Below, one piece after another: positions 21,842-30,728 of a stretch of 34,352 nt of DNA. The DNA is taken from contig NEWP02000003.1 in assembly GCA_002869895.2 (NCBI GenBank), forward strand, positions 25,028 through 59,379, written 5' to 3'. The notes beneath the pieces were generated by a model. The model was not told the DNA's origin. It did no database searches and saw only the letters and a list, made by a program, of their open reading frames with translations. The stretch's first letter is position 1. Every line of letters begins with the position of its first letter. The translations under genes and the position numbers were made by a program. This DNA comes from Nitrospira sp. CG24E. GTDB lineage: Bacteria > Nitrospirota > Nitrospiria > Nitrospirales > Nitrospiraceae.

Positions 21842-23644
21842 GTGCAGAAACAAATTGAAAACATTTTCGAAGCATCAGCGGACGCGATCGGCTACGCCGC
21901 GCTCGATGAGGCCATCCTCCTCGTCAATCGTGCATTTACCGAACTGACTGGGTTCTCGAGGGAAGAGTTGCTTAGGATGAATGCGCGGGACTTGATTCCC
22001 GATCAACAGAAAGAGAAGCGGGACCGCCTCGTGGCTCAAGTCCTCCAGACCGGCAAACCGGTTGAATACGAAATCGACTACCTCCGGAAAGACGGCTCTC
22101 AGGTCCCCGTGTCTATCAACGTATTTGCAGTCAAGGGGGATGATGGGGCGCCGATCGGTCTTGCGGCGATCGTACGCAACCTTGCTGAGCGCAAGAAGGC
22201 GAACGAATTGTTTCACCTATTGGTCGAATCTGCTCCGAACGGGATGCTGATGGTGAATGAGAAAGGCGCCATCCTCATGGTGAATCGGCAGATTGAGCAG
22301 CAGTTCGGCTATGATCGTACGGAACTGATTGGGCAATCCGTTGAAGTGCTCGTGCCTCAGCGCGTTCGATCTGCTCACGCCGAGGACCGGGGCGAATACG
22401 TTGCCCATTCGGACCTTCGTGCCATGGGAAAAGGGCGGGACCTCTATGGTGTGCGAAAAGACGGACAGGAGTTTCCTTTGGAGATCGGCCTCAACCCGAT
22501 CCAAACCCCGAATGGCAAGAGAGTGCTGGCTTCTGTCGTGGATATCGGTGAGAGAAAACGGGTAGAACGGATGCTTCAGAAGGAGCGGGACTTCAGCGAC
22601 GCCGTACTGGAGACAGCCGGGACGCTTGTGGTGGTGCTGGATCGGGAGGGGCGGATTCAACAATTCAATCGCGCCTGCGAACAGACGACCGGCTACTCCT
22701 CTGAAGAGGTGATGGGCCGACATATCTGGGACCTGTTCTTGATTCCCGATGAAGTCGATGGAGTGAAGGCAGTGTTCGAGCGGGTCCGGGGCGGCGAATC
22801 GCGCTGCGATTATGAAAATTACTGGAAAGGAAAGGGTGAGGCCCTGAGACGAATCTCCTGGTCGCATACGGTGCTGAGGGATTCCAGCGGCACCGTCGAA
22901 TATATTGTCAAAGCCGGGCTCGACATTACTGACTTCAAACGCATGCAGGAACAGCTCCGGTGGACGGAGCGGGTTGCGGAGCTTGGGACACTCGCCTCCG
23001 GCATGGCGCACGAAATCGGGACGCCGATGAACGTGATCCTCGGGCGCGCGGAATATCTCCTTCAACGCACGGTCGATGAAGGGATGAAGAGGGGGCTTGC
23101 CACGATCGTCACGCAGGTTGAACGAATCACTAAGGTGATGAACCAGCTCCTGGCTTTTGCCAGGCGAAAGACACCGGAGCGGCGGGCCGTCGATCTCGGC
23201 GAGATCGTGGACGAGAGCCTGGAGATGTTCGAGGAACGGATCGCTCAAAGTCGGATCACAGTCGATAAGACGATTGAGCCGTCATTACCTCCCGTGCTCG
23301 CCGATCGGGACCAACTGATCCAAGTGCTCATCAATCTTGTGATGAATAGTATCCATGCGATGCCGGAAGGGGGACAGCTCAGCTTGAGCCTTACTTGTGA
23401 GGGCAGCCACGTCTGCCTCCGCCTGTCCGATACAGGCCATGGGATACCGGAAGAGATCCGTTCGAAAGTATTCGAGCCATTTTTCACGACGAAAGATTTT
23501 GGCAAAGGGACCGGTCTTGGCCTCACGGTCGTGAAGGGTATCATCGAGGAACATGGTGGGACCATTTCTGTAGAGAGTGTTGTCGGCAAGGGCACGACGT
23601 TTTGGCTCCGATTCCCTCTTGACAAAGCCTCGTTGAAAACGTGA
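21842..23644 (+). CDS. Soluble PAS-PAS-PAS histidine kinase
   Basis: This 600-residue kinase has no membrane segment. Three PAS domains lie at about 1-118, 122-242 and 248-368, each closed by a short helix (ERKK, ERKR, DFKR). The HisKA site GMAHEIGTPMNVILGRAEYLL has phospho-acceptor H390. The HATPase boxes are NLVMNSIHAMPEGG, DTGHGIPEE and GKGTGLGLTVVKGI, all intact. GTG start at 21842 behind AGGAAAGG. It follows the sigma54 response regulator by 281 bases and is its most likely partner. The HEIGTPMN core is shared almost exactly with the 775-residue kinase at 27700-30027. The signal is cytoplasmic and unknown. Confidence 0.93.
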   Translation: MQKQIENIFEASADAIGYAALDEAILLVNRAFTELTGFSREELLRMNARDLIPDQQKEKRDRLVAQVLQTGKPVEYEIDYLRKDGSQVPVSINVFAVKGDDGAPIGLAAIVRNLAERKKANELFHLLVESAPNGMLMVNEKGAILMVNRQIEQQFGYDRTELIGQSVEVLVPQRVRSAHAEDRGEYVAHSDLRAMGKGRDLYGVRKDGQEFPLEIGLNPIQTPNGKRVLASVVDIGERKRVERMLQKERDFSDAVLETAGTLVVVLDREGRIQQFNRACEQTTGYSSEEVMGRHIWDLFLIPDEVDGVKAVFERVRGGESRCDYENYWKGKGEALRRISWSHTVLRDSSGTVEYIVKAGLDITDFKRMQEQLRWTERVAELGTLASGMAHEIGTPMNVILGRAEYLLQRTVDEGMKRGLATIVTQVERITKVMNQLLAFARRKTPERRAVDLGEIVDESLEMFEERIAQSRITVDKTIEPSLPPVLADRDQLIQVLINLVMNSIHAMPEGGQLSLSLTCEGSHVCLRLSDTGHGIPEEIRSKVFEPFFTTKDFGKGTGLGLTVVKGIIEEHGGTISVESVVGKGTTFWLRFPLDKASLKT

Positions 23645-23690
23645 GGCGTGAGGGATGAGGCGAGTGCTGAGTGCAGAAACTTGAGGACCT

Positions 23691-23735
23691 CACAGATAAG
23701 ACAGACGAGATAGACCAGATCAACCTTCATCTGTC
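23691..23735. repeat. Weak CA-type repeat
   Basis: ATAAGACAGACGAGATAGACC and AGATCAACC form a decayed copy of the CA-rich arm, with no clear TG arm. It lies after the 3-PAS kinase gene, beside a GCGTGAGG-type repeat (23640-23665). Confidence 0.4.
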
Positions 23736-23792
23736 CGGCCAGTTGTCCAACACCTCAGCTCTAACCTTCCGATAATGTGGGTTGATGCGCCT

Positions 23793-23811
23793 CTGTCGCG
23801 ATCTGCGACAG
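23793..23811. promoter_or_regulatory. CTGTCGC-N5-GCGACAG dyad
   Basis: CTGTCGCGATCTGCGACAG is a perfect 7-bp-arm dyad, with a further CTGTCGC half-site at 23826-23832. It lies about 200 bases before the receiver protein gene at 24011, a typical distance for an activator or repressor site. No -24/-12 box of good quality was found after it. Confidence 0.5.
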
Positions 23812-24010
23812 AACCGACGTGGGAGCTGTCGCAATTTTCATCAGGCCTTGGGGGATTTTTGTCCGCTACCCAGCCCATCACAAGAAAACTCAAGCAAGTT
23901 GCCCGGTTCTGAAAGCTGTTGCTCGCATCTGTGGAGCAAACGGTCTTGCACGGGTTGTGCATGATCTTCCACTACAAGAAACAGATGAGGGTCGGAGAAC
24001 GAGGAGATCG

Positions 24011-24421
24011 ATGGCACAGCAAAGAAAGCGAGCCGTGGTGCTTGTCGCTGAAGATGATCGGGAGATGCGGAGTCTCCTCTGCGATGAGCTGTACGATCTG
24101 GGGGTCTCTATCCAAGAGGCGGCTGATGGAGACGAGGCCTTACGGCTGGTACTTGAGTCTCGCCCTTCACTGATCCTCACGGACCTTCGGATGCCGGCCG
24201 GGGGGTTGGATTATGTCGCCAGGCTCAGAACCTTTGCTCCTGGTGTGCCGATGGTGCTGATCACCTCGTTTGGAGATCAGCAGACGAAAGCCGGTGCGTC
24301 GGCCATCGGCGTCGAGGCTTATTTCGATAAGCCGTTTCGACTCAGTGAACTCAGAAGCGCCATACGACGTCTCTTAGGCTCGGCATTAGATGGGAAAATC
24401 AGCTCAGACACTATTCGATAA
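24011..24421 (+). CDS. Stand-alone response regulator receiver
   Basis: ATG at 24011 behind GAGGAGATCG; a longer ORF start upstream is rejected. The 136-residue receiver has E14/D15/D16, phospho-acceptor D58 (LTDLRMP), T85 and K107, so it can be phosphorylated. There is no output domain, as in CheY or Spo0F. The next gene, a PAS-sigma54 activator without receiver, starts 29 bases later, so the two probably work together, the receiver controlling the activator through contact or phosphotransfer. The kinase may be the 3-PAS protein just upstream. Confidence 0.88.
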   Translation: MAQQRKRAVVLVAEDDREMRSLLCDELYDLGVSIQEAADGDEALRLVLESRPSLILTDLRMPAGGLDYVARLRTFAPGVPMVLITSFGDQQTKAGASAIGVEAYFDKPFRLSELRSAIRRLLGSALDGKISSDTIR

Positions 24422-24450
24422 ACGTTCGACCTAATCGCGTGAGGTGTGAG

Positions 24451-25836
24451 ATGGCCGGATCTCAAGAGCCCCTTTCCATAGTCTATCCCCATACGGACCC
24501 CATCCTCGCAGCCAGGCTGGAGGCCATCAAACAGTTGGCCGGCGGGGTCTCGGATCGAGTGGCCGTGTTGGATCGCGATTTTAACGTGGTCTACGCAAAT
24601 GAATCGGCTTGGCCCGGGGAGGCATCCCGATTGTCCGGCCACCGGGCGAAGTGCTATGAGGCCTTTGCTCACCGGAGCGATCCCTGCGGCGCCTGCCCTG
24701 CGACGAAAATGTATGAGTCCCCAGATGTTCGATCCGTGGCCTGTTCCTCGGGAGGGGATGGTGCAGCCTGTGGGATGCATCAGGCCTTTCCATTGCTCTC
24801 GACCAGCGGAAGGGTCGAGTCTCTGTTGGTGTTGTTCAAGCAGCCGCCGAAGGCTGCGAAGCAAAAGAGTGGTGAGCGTGCTGAGATGAAGCAGGCATCG
24901 AAACTGGGTGGGTTGATCGGAACAAGCGCGCCGATGCGGGAAGTTCTCGATATGATTCGCCTTGTGGCGGACAGTTCCGCAACCGTCTTGATTCAGGGAG
25001 AGAGCGGCACAGGCAAGGAACTGGTGGCCAACACGATTCACCGCACCAGTTATCGGCGGGATAAGCCGTTTATCGTTGTCGATTGCGGTTCGCTCCCGGA
25101 AACGCTGTTGGAAAGTGAGTTGTTCGGCCATGTGAAGGGGGCCTTTACGGGGGCTCATGCCTCCAAACGTGGACTCTTCGAAGAGGCGGACGGGGGGACG
25201 ATTTTTCTAGACGAGATTGCCGACACGTCTGCGATGTTTCAGGCCAAGCTGCTGCGGGTGCTTCAGGAGGGGGAGATCAAACGAGTCGGGGGTAACCAAA
25301 CGATTAAGATCGATGTGCGAGTCATTTCCGCGACGAACAGGGATCTGGTCGAACTCATCAAGGCCAAGACCTTTCGGCAGGATCTGTATTACCGACTTGC
25401 GGTACTACCCTTTTCTCTTCCTCCGCTCCGTGAGCGGAGGGAAGACATCCCTCTTCTCGCGCAGCATTTCGTTGTATCATCCTGCAAGCGTCACCGACAG
25501 CCGGTCCGACAGGTATCGCCGGATGTGATGCAGGCGCTCACCCAGGCCCCATGGCCGGGCAATGTGCGGGAGCTTCAACATTACCTTGAGCGAGCGGTCG
25601 TCACCACCACCGGCCCCGAACTCAGTTGCAAGGATATTATGGAGATGGGATCCCCTCCGGCGGGTCATGACCTCCGCGCCGTTTCGCGCAGGGCCACCCA
25701 CCAAGCAGAACGTGCTCGGATTTTTCACGCGCTCCAGCAAATGGCGGGCAATCGTGCAAAGACGGCCAAGCTCCTCAAGATCAGCCGGGCCAGCCTCTAT
25801 AATAAGCTCCGTACCTATGGCATGCAGGATGCGTGA
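24451..25836 (+). CDS. PAS-AAA-Fis sigma54 activator without receiver
   Basis: The ATG at 24451 (GAGGTGTGAG before it) is preferred to a GTG at 24439. The first 130 residues form a PAS-like domain with the motif [19 protein letters not shown] (C68, C79, C82), where paired Cys may hold metal or sense redox; C98 and C107 add to it. The AAA+ domain has GESGTGKE (183-190) and GAFTGA (230-235). The Fis helix-turn-helix is [20 protein letters not shown]. There is no phospho-acceptor. It acts as a ligand- or redox-sensing enhancer-binding protein. It is encoded just after a lone receiver. Confidence 0.9.
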   Translation: MAGSQEPLSIVYPHTDPILAARLEAIKQLAGGVSDRVAVLDRDFNVVYANESAWPGEASRLSGHRAKCYEAFAHRSDPCGACPATKMYESPDVRSVACSSGGDGAACGMHQAFPLLSTSGRVESLLVLFKQPPKAAKQKSGERAEMKQASKLGGLIGTSAPMREVLDMIRLVADSSATVLIQGESGTGKELVANTIHRTSYRRDKPFIVVDCGSLPETLLESELFGHVKGAFTGAHASKRGLFEEADGGTIFLDEIADTSAMFQAKLLRVLQEGEIKRVGGNQTIKIDVRVISATNRDLVELIKAKTFRQDLYYRLAVLPFSLPPLRERREDIPLLAQHFVVSSCKRHRQPVRQVSPDVMQALTQAPWPGNVRELQHYLERAVVTTTGPELSCKDIMEMGSPPAGHDLRAVSRRATHQAERARIFHALQQMAGNRAKTAKLLKISRASLYNKLRTYGMQDA

Positions 25837-25841
25837 GCCAG

Positions 25842-25908
25842 CTCGTTTCTCTTGTTTATTTAGTTCGTGTGGTTTCTTTGGTTGAACGAGACTAACCAAA
25901 AGAACTGA
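25842..25908. repeat. TG/CA palindromic repeat
   Basis: A T/G-rich arm (CTTGTTTATTTAGTTCGTG and GGTTTCTTTGGTTG) is followed by ACTAACCAAAAGAAC. It lies between the PAS-sigma54 gene and the NarL-like remnant, like the other copies in intergenic DNA. Confidence 0.7.
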
Positions 25909-25953
25909 CCTCGCCAGTTTTACCAGGGGCATATGAGACGCAAAGGGAAGCAA

Positions 25954-26547
25954 ATGGCCATCCAAGATTCGAGCGCTTGCGCGCTCAGAATCGCGCTAAT
26001 TAGTAACAATCACGTCATGCGCAGTGGATTCCACGTGATCTTGAAGGAGTTTTCGCTCGTTGCAGAAATTACTGAAGTCGCCGTGAGCTCTCAGGCAGTG
26101 GAGATCATCGCCCGTGAAAAGCCGCAGATCGTCGTCGTCGATCTGAAACTGGCCGATGCAGACACGCCAGCGCTCATCAGAGCGTTGCGCACCGTGGCCG
26201 CCAACTTGCGCATCTTGGCGTTGAGTGGATTGGACGATGAAAGGTTGACACGTGAGGCCTTAGCAGCGGGCGCCGAAGGAGTCGTGTTCACCATCCAACC
26301 TGCAGTCGTACTGCTTGCCGCCATTGAATCCCTGTGCGGCGGCCTGACCAGCTATAGGCCTTCGGCCAGAAGCAATACTCTCAACCGGGCGGGGTTTATT
26401 GAAAGCCTTACCTCTCGAGAACGAGAGGTCCTGCAGTCACTTGCGAAGGGTTTCACAAACGCTCATCCTGAGAATCCTTTCTCGCTCCGCTCAGTCCATT
26501 CCATGAAGCTGAGGGTCTCGCCCCTGTTGACTCGGATGGCCTTGTGA
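25954..26547 (+). pseudogene. Decaying NarL/FixJ-type response regulator
   Basis: From ATG 25954 (a second ATG at 25933 is possible), residues 12-125 form a receiver fold with phospho-acceptor D63 (VVVDLKLAD). The acidic pair is NN (ISNNHV, residues 18-19) in place of DD, and the usual Lys is not seen in GVVFTIQPA. Residues 151-169 start a LuxR-type HTH (SLTSREREVLQSLAKGFTN). The next helix (K-E-I-A-x-x-L...) is replaced by an unrelated tail (AHPENPFSLRS). The regulator is therefore truncated and probably cannot bind DNA. The cause, frameshift or insertion, is not resolved. Confidence 0.7.
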
Positions 26548-26589
26548 ATTTACTCTGCGAACGCAGACTAGCCTGCGGAGCGTTTGGGT

Positions 26590-27588
26590 ATGATGACCTC
26601 TATGTTACTTGATCGGCGGGAGTTTACACCGGCAACCTTGCTCCGCAATCCCCATTTTATGACGGTGCTCCCACTCTGTTGGCCCCGGCAAGCGCTCCTT
26701 GCCGGAATCCCGACCGAGTCGCGGCTCTTCACCACCGAACCGCACACCCAACTTCTCGGCTTCTGCCACTGGCAGCTCCACCGCGCCGCCTGCCCGACCG
26801 TGGTGCTTGTTCACGGCCTGGAAGGTTCCAGCGAGTCGCACTATATGCGCGGCATCGCCGCGAAGGCCTATCGGGCGGGATGCAATGTCATCCGGCTGAA
26901 TCAACGGACCTGTGGCAGAACCGAGCATCTGACGCCGACGCTCTACAACAGCGGCCTGAGTCAGGACTATCGCACCGTCGTCCAGGAATTGGCGCGCGTG
27001 GACGGACTCGACCGCATCTGGCTGGTCGGCTACTCGATGGGAGGGAACCTTGTCCTGAAAGCCGCCGGGGAAGCCGGCACATCGGACGCCGCCTTGGCCG
27101 GCGCAATCGCGGTCTGCCCGACGATCGACCCTCCGAAATGCGTCGAGGCTTTGGAGCAGCCACGCAACAGGATGTACCACCGACGTTTTCTCGTAAAATT
27201 GAAGACACGAATTCGGCGAAAAGCCGCGCTCTTCCCTGGCAAGTGGGATCTCACGGGCCTCGCAGAGATCGCTAGGCTGAGGGACTTCGACGCCCGCTAC
27301 ACTGCTCCCGATGCAGGGTACGCCAGCGGAGACGACTACTACAATTGTGCAGGAGCCCACCATGTGCTCGATAGCATCGCCGTTCCCACCCTCATCGTTA
27401 CGGCCCAAGACGATCCCTTCATTCCCTACTTCATGTTTACAATCCCCGCCATTCAGCACCATTCGAAGATTCGAATGATCGCGCCTCGCCATGGGGGCCA
27501 TTGCGGATTCTTTCACTGGGCTCCTAACGGAGAAGACCCCTACTGGGCAGAGAACCGGATTGTGGACTTCTTGCAAGAGCATAGGTGA
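26590..27588 (+). CDS. YheT-like alpha/beta hydrolase
   Basis: The ATG at 26590 or 26593, behind GGAG, is favoured over a TTG at 26584. The protein has the YheT/UPF0017 pattern: FTPATLLRNPHFMTVLP at the start, oxyanion HGLEGSSESHYMRG, nucleophile GYSMGGN, then VTAQDDPFIP with the acid and RHGGHCGF with the histidine. All three catalytic residues are seen. Such proteins are cytoplasmic esterase-like enzymes of unclear substrate. About 330 residues is normal length. It lies between the NarL-like remnant and a convergent kinase gene. Confidence 0.9.
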   Translation: MMTSMLLDRREFTPATLLRNPHFMTVLPLCWPRQALLAGIPTESRLFTTEPHTQLLGFCHWQLHRAACPTVVLVHGLEGSSESHYMRGIAAKAYRAGCNVIRLNQRTCGRTEHLTPTLYNSGLSQDYRTVVQELARVDGLDRIWLVGYSMGGNLVLKAAGEAGTSDAALAGAIAVCPTIDPPKCVEALEQPRNRMYHRRFLVKLKTRIRRKAALFPGKWDLTGLAEIARLRDFDARYTAPDAGYASGDDYYNCAGAHHVLDSIAVPTLIVTAQDDPFIPYFMFTIPAIQHHSKIRMIAPRHGGHCGFFHWAPNGEDPYWAENRIVDFLQEHR

Positions 27589-27699
27589 GGAGAATCGGGC
27601 GCAGTACCATTCCTCCAGGAGATGCGATGAGTCGGCTCTGCGACCTGGTCGAGACGAAATTTCTCTCAGCTGCGGAAGAGAGCGTGGAAAGTGCTGTGA

Positions 27700-30027
27700 T
27701 TATGATTCGGCGAAAAAAGGAAGGCAGATTGTAAAGGTGGTGCCACGGCCCGGCTCGCTCTCGACGGCGATGGAGCCTCCATGCTCCTCGATAATCCCCT
27801 TCACCACGCTGAGCCCCAGCCCGGTCCCTTTCCCAGCTTCTTTTGTTGTAAAGAATGCGTCAAATATTTTTGACACATGGTCCTTGGCAATGCCCTTTCC
27901 TGTATCGGTAACGGCGAGTACGGCTTTCCCGTCCGTGGGAGTCAAGCCGAGGCGGAGGGTGCCTCCGTCCGGCATGGCATGGATCGCATTGACGATCAGA
28001 TTGATGAGCACCTGACTCATCTGGTTTGGATCGGCCAGCACCGGGGGACAGTTCTCATCGCAGGCCAGCTCCACGATCGTTCGATGCTGGGTGAAGCGTT
28101 CTTGGAAGAACTCCAAAGCTTCATGGATTGTGTCTCGCAGATGGAGCATTCGGCGTTTGGATGGGCCGCGTCTGGCAAAGGCCATCAGTTGTGTCATCAG
28201 CTTGGTAATACGCTCCACTTGAGTGACAATCGTCTGCAGCCCTTTCTTGGTCGGTTCATCGGACGTCCGTTCCATCATATATTCGGCTCGGCCCTGGATG
28301 ACGTTCATCGGAGTCCCGATTTCATGGGCCAAGCCGGAAGCCAAGGTTCCTAATTCCGCCAATCGCTCGGTTTTACGCAGCTGCTCCTCGTTCCGCTTTC
28401 GTTCGGTGATATCCCTGACGAACCGTGAGAGGCCGATGATCTCTCCCGTGCTGTCTTTGATCGGGAAGACGGTCACGGAGACATAAATGGGCGTTCCGTC
28501 CTTTCTGACCCGCAGGGTTTCGTGCGGAGCGATCGATTCGCCTCGACCGACTCGCGCGAGAATCGTCCGTTCGAGCTCATGAGATTCCGGCGGGATCCAT
28601 GTCAAGAGGGGCAGCCCCAGCACGTCCTGAGCCGAGTAGCCGGAGATCCGCTCCGCTGCAGGGTTCCAGCTGACGATGATACCTTCCAGGCTTTCCCCCA
28701 CAATGGCGTCATCCGACGAGGCGACGATGGCGGCCAGATGGGCGCGCGCCTGCTCCAAACGTTTCCGCTCCGTGATGTCTAGCATGGTGCCGACCATACG
28801 GATCGGGCGACCGGTCTCGTCCCACGTCACTTCACCACGGCAGTGGAGATCACGAATCTCACCAGTGGGGCGGCGGATACGGCATTCGAAATTGTAGGGC
28901 GCGTACAGATTCAATCTGAAATTGATGGCGGCCATCACCCGCTCCCTATCATCAGGATGGAGCGCTTTGACAAAGGTGTCGTGGCTTGGCGTGATACTGT
29001 GGGGCTCATAGCCAAAGATGCGGAACTGTTCGTCTGACCACTGTTCGGCGCCGGTGCGGATGTCCCATTCCCAACTGCCGAGATGCATCATGGCTTGGGC
29101 TGCCAAGAGATCTGCGGTCCGTTCCCGCACCCGCACTTCGAGCTCGTTATGGGCACGACGCAACGATTGCTCCGCCTGTTTACGTTCCGTAATATCCCGG
29201 GCGACTCCGAGATATCCGAAGATCTGCCCTGTCACATCACGCAAGGCTGTGACGACTAGGAGCACGGTCAGGTGTGAACCATCTTTCCGTACATAGGTCC
29301 ACTCTCGCTCTTCGGCATTGCCCTGGCGGGCTGATTCGATCAACGTAGCGAAACCTTCAATCTTCCTCGTAAGTTGCACCGACAACTGTATCGCGCGCTC
29401 CGTGACTTCGGACGGGAGGTGAAAGGCCAGGGGCGTGGCTCGTCCGATCATCTCGTCTGCCGAATAACCCAGCATCCGTTCGGCCCCCGTGTTGAATACT
29501 GTAATGGTCCCATCGAGCCCGGTGGCAATAATCGCTGCATGGGTCGAGGCATTCAGAACCGCTTCGAGTTGGCTATTGGACGTACGGATTGTGTCTTCCA
29601 TCGCTTTGCGGGCTGTGATGTCGCGAATGGCGGCTGAGACGAGGCGTCCGTTTGGGGTCTCGACGGGACTCAGGCTGACTTCGACGGGAAAGACTGTGCC
29701 GTCTTTCCGTAGAGCCTGCAAACTCAGTCCTGATCCCATCGGGCGGGTGGATGGTTTGGCAAAGTAACCAGCCCGATGGTCTCGATGACTCAAATGCGCG
29801 CTCCGAGGAATCAGTATTTCAATTGGCCGCCCTACAAGCTCGGTTCTCGTATAGCCGAACAGCTGCTCTGTCTGAGCGTTCGCCAGGAGGATCGAGCCAT
29901 CTTGGGCGACAACCACGATGGCGTCCGGCGCTGTTTCGAGGAGCGCACAGTAGAGGCTTTCGTCGGCGGAAAGCGACAGTGGGATGGCCCCAAGCGAATG
30001 AATCGGCTGTTCTGGGTTGTTATGCAT
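27700..30027 (-). CDS. 4-PAS soluble histidine kinase
   Basis: This 775-residue kinase lacks membrane segments. PAS domains lie at about 22-140, 152-283, 308-422 and 430-543, each ended by DIT(E/A)RK. A short coiled stretch (RAHNELEVRVRERTADL) lies between the second and third. The transmitter GLAHEIGTPMNVIQGRAEY has H568, followed by N, G1 and G2 boxes (NLIVNAIHAMPDGG, DTGKGIAKDH, GKGTGLGLSVVKGI). It is nearly the same as the transmitter of the 3-PAS kinase. No response regulator follows, so it is an orphan. ATG start at 30027, reading away from the sigma54 promoter at 30365. Confidence 0.93.
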   Translation of the reverse strand: MHNNPEQPIHSLGAIPLSLSADESLYCALLETAPDAIVVVAQDGSILLANAQTEQLFGYTRTELVGRPIEILIPRSAHLSHRDHRAGYFAKPSTRPMGSGLSLQALRKDGTVFPVEVSLSPVETPNGRLVSAAIRDITARKAMEDTIRTSNSQLEAVLNASTHAAIIATGLDGTITVFNTGAERMLGYSADEMIGRATPLAFHLPSEVTERAIQLSVQLTRKIEGFATLIESARQGNAEEREWTYVRKDGSHLTVLLVVTALRDVTGQIFGYLGVARDITERKQAEQSLRRAHNELEVRVRERTADLLAAQAMMHLGSWEWDIRTGAEQWSDEQFRIFGYEPHSITPSHDTFVKALHPDDRERVMAAINFRLNLYAPYNFECRIRRPTGEIRDLHCRGEVTWDETGRPIRMVGTMLDITERKRLEQARAHLAAIVASSDDAIVGESLEGIIVSWNPAAERISGYSAQDVLGLPLLTWIPPESHELERTILARVGRGESIAPHETLRVRKDGTPIYVSVTVFPIKDSTGEIIGLSRFVRDITERKRNEEQLRKTERLAELGTLASGLAHEIGTPMNVIQGRAEYMMERTSDEPTKKGLQTIVTQVERITKLMTQLMAFARRGPSKRRMLHLRDTIHEALEFFQERFTQHRTIVELACDENCPPVLADPNQMSQVLINLIVNAIHAMPDGGTLRLGLTPTDGKAVLAVTDTGKGIAKDHVSKIFDAFFTTKEAGKGTGLGLSVVKGIIEEHGGSIAVESEPGRGTTFTICLPFFAES

Positions 30028-30185
30028 TTGGTCTTCGGGTCCGGTAGGACGACAAAACCTCAGAGAGTTAGGGCTACGCAGGTCTTCGCGATCTGGGCTA
30101 TACGTACTCCGGTTTTTATTCTAAGGCAACCCTCCACAATCTTGTGGTGTCGTTCATGTCCCCTCCCATATGTGGATTGGTCCCT

Positions 30186-30221
30186 GTTCCCAGGAACGTT
30201 CTGAAAAGTTTGCGCTGGAAC
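30186..30221. promoter_or_regulatory. GTTCC/GGAAC half-site cluster (candidate enhancer)
   Basis: GTTCC-CA-GGAAC (30186-30197) is a perfect dyad. It is followed by GTTCT (30198-30202) and GGAAC (30217-30221), making four half-sites in 36 bases. They lie 146-181 bases upstream of the -24 element of the sigma54 promoter, a usual spacing for enhancer-binding proteins. The binding protein is not known. Confidence 0.5.
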
Positions 30222-30364
30222 ATTCTTTCCTTGATGTGTAAGCAGCGGACGGATTGTTACATGTTTGCGACGCCATACATGGCTGCGGCAATTAGCATCA
30301 GTCCCACGTGAGCGCCTGGCGATTGCCTTGTTGTTTAGTCTAAGTATTTTCCTCAGTCTGCAAG

Positions 30365-30381
30365 TTGGCATTGAAGCTGCA
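30365..30381 (+). promoter_or_regulatory. Sigma54 promoter (-24/-12)
   Basis: TTGGCATTGAAGCTGCA has GG at 30367-30368 and GC at 30379-30380 with the required 10-base spacing. The -24 TTGGCA is a full match and the -12 CTGCA a close one. The expected start is near 30392, 34 bases before the ATG at 30426. This is the best sigma54 promoter in the window. Confidence 0.75.
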
Positions 30382-30425
30382 TTGTGGCTGGGCCATGCAC
30401 CGCATCTCATCAAAAGGGGGAACAG

Positions 30426-30665
30426 ATGCAGGTTCAACAGAGTGCCGACCTCCGAGTGATGGAGGTCGTCGTTCGATCGCCGGGGACTGCGCTGGATGAC
30501 ATCGTGCTCGAATGTCCGGATCTCACATGGAACCAGGTCTTTATCGCGATCGACCGCCTCAGTCGAGAGGGGTCGCTCAAGCTGACGCTCAAGGGGCGAG
30601 GGCTCTATACGGTTCACCTCTCGAACAAATCATTGCAGGAAGCGCAGCGGCAAACCCTCGGCTGA
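30426..30665 (+). CDS. Winged-helix-like small protein, 79 aa
   Basis: ATG at 30426 behind AAGGGGG. The sequence LRVMEVVVRSPGTALDDIVLE, then CPDLTWNQVFIAIDRLSREG and SLKLTLKGRGLYTV, has the helix-helix-helix-wing order of a winged-helix DNA-binding domain. SREGSLKLTLKGRGLY forms the wing. The rest of the chain is short, so it is almost a bare domain. It lies directly after the sigma54 promoter and 63 bases before the DUF2934 gene, so both are likely co-transcribed. It may regulate its own operon. No family name is sure. Confidence 0.7.
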   Translation: MQVQQSADLRVMEVVVRSPGTALDDIVLECPDLTWNQVFIAIDRLSREGSLKLTLKGRGLYTVHLSNKSLQEAQRQTLG

Positions 30666-30728
30666 ATCATTCGCTCGTTGGAAGAGCCAGCTCAGACACC
30701 ACAACCCTATGAAAGGAAAGAGATCGTC

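Noticed and set aside
22217-23248. 343-residue minus-strand ORF
   Set aside because: It lies fully antisense to the 3-PAS kinase gene, whose domains are unmistakable. The translation is Arg/His/Pro/Leu-rich, as expected from a shadow frame.
26605-27582. 325-residue minus-strand ORF
   Set aside because: It is antisense to the YheT-like hydrolase, which has all catalytic motifs. No motif is seen in the reverse frame.
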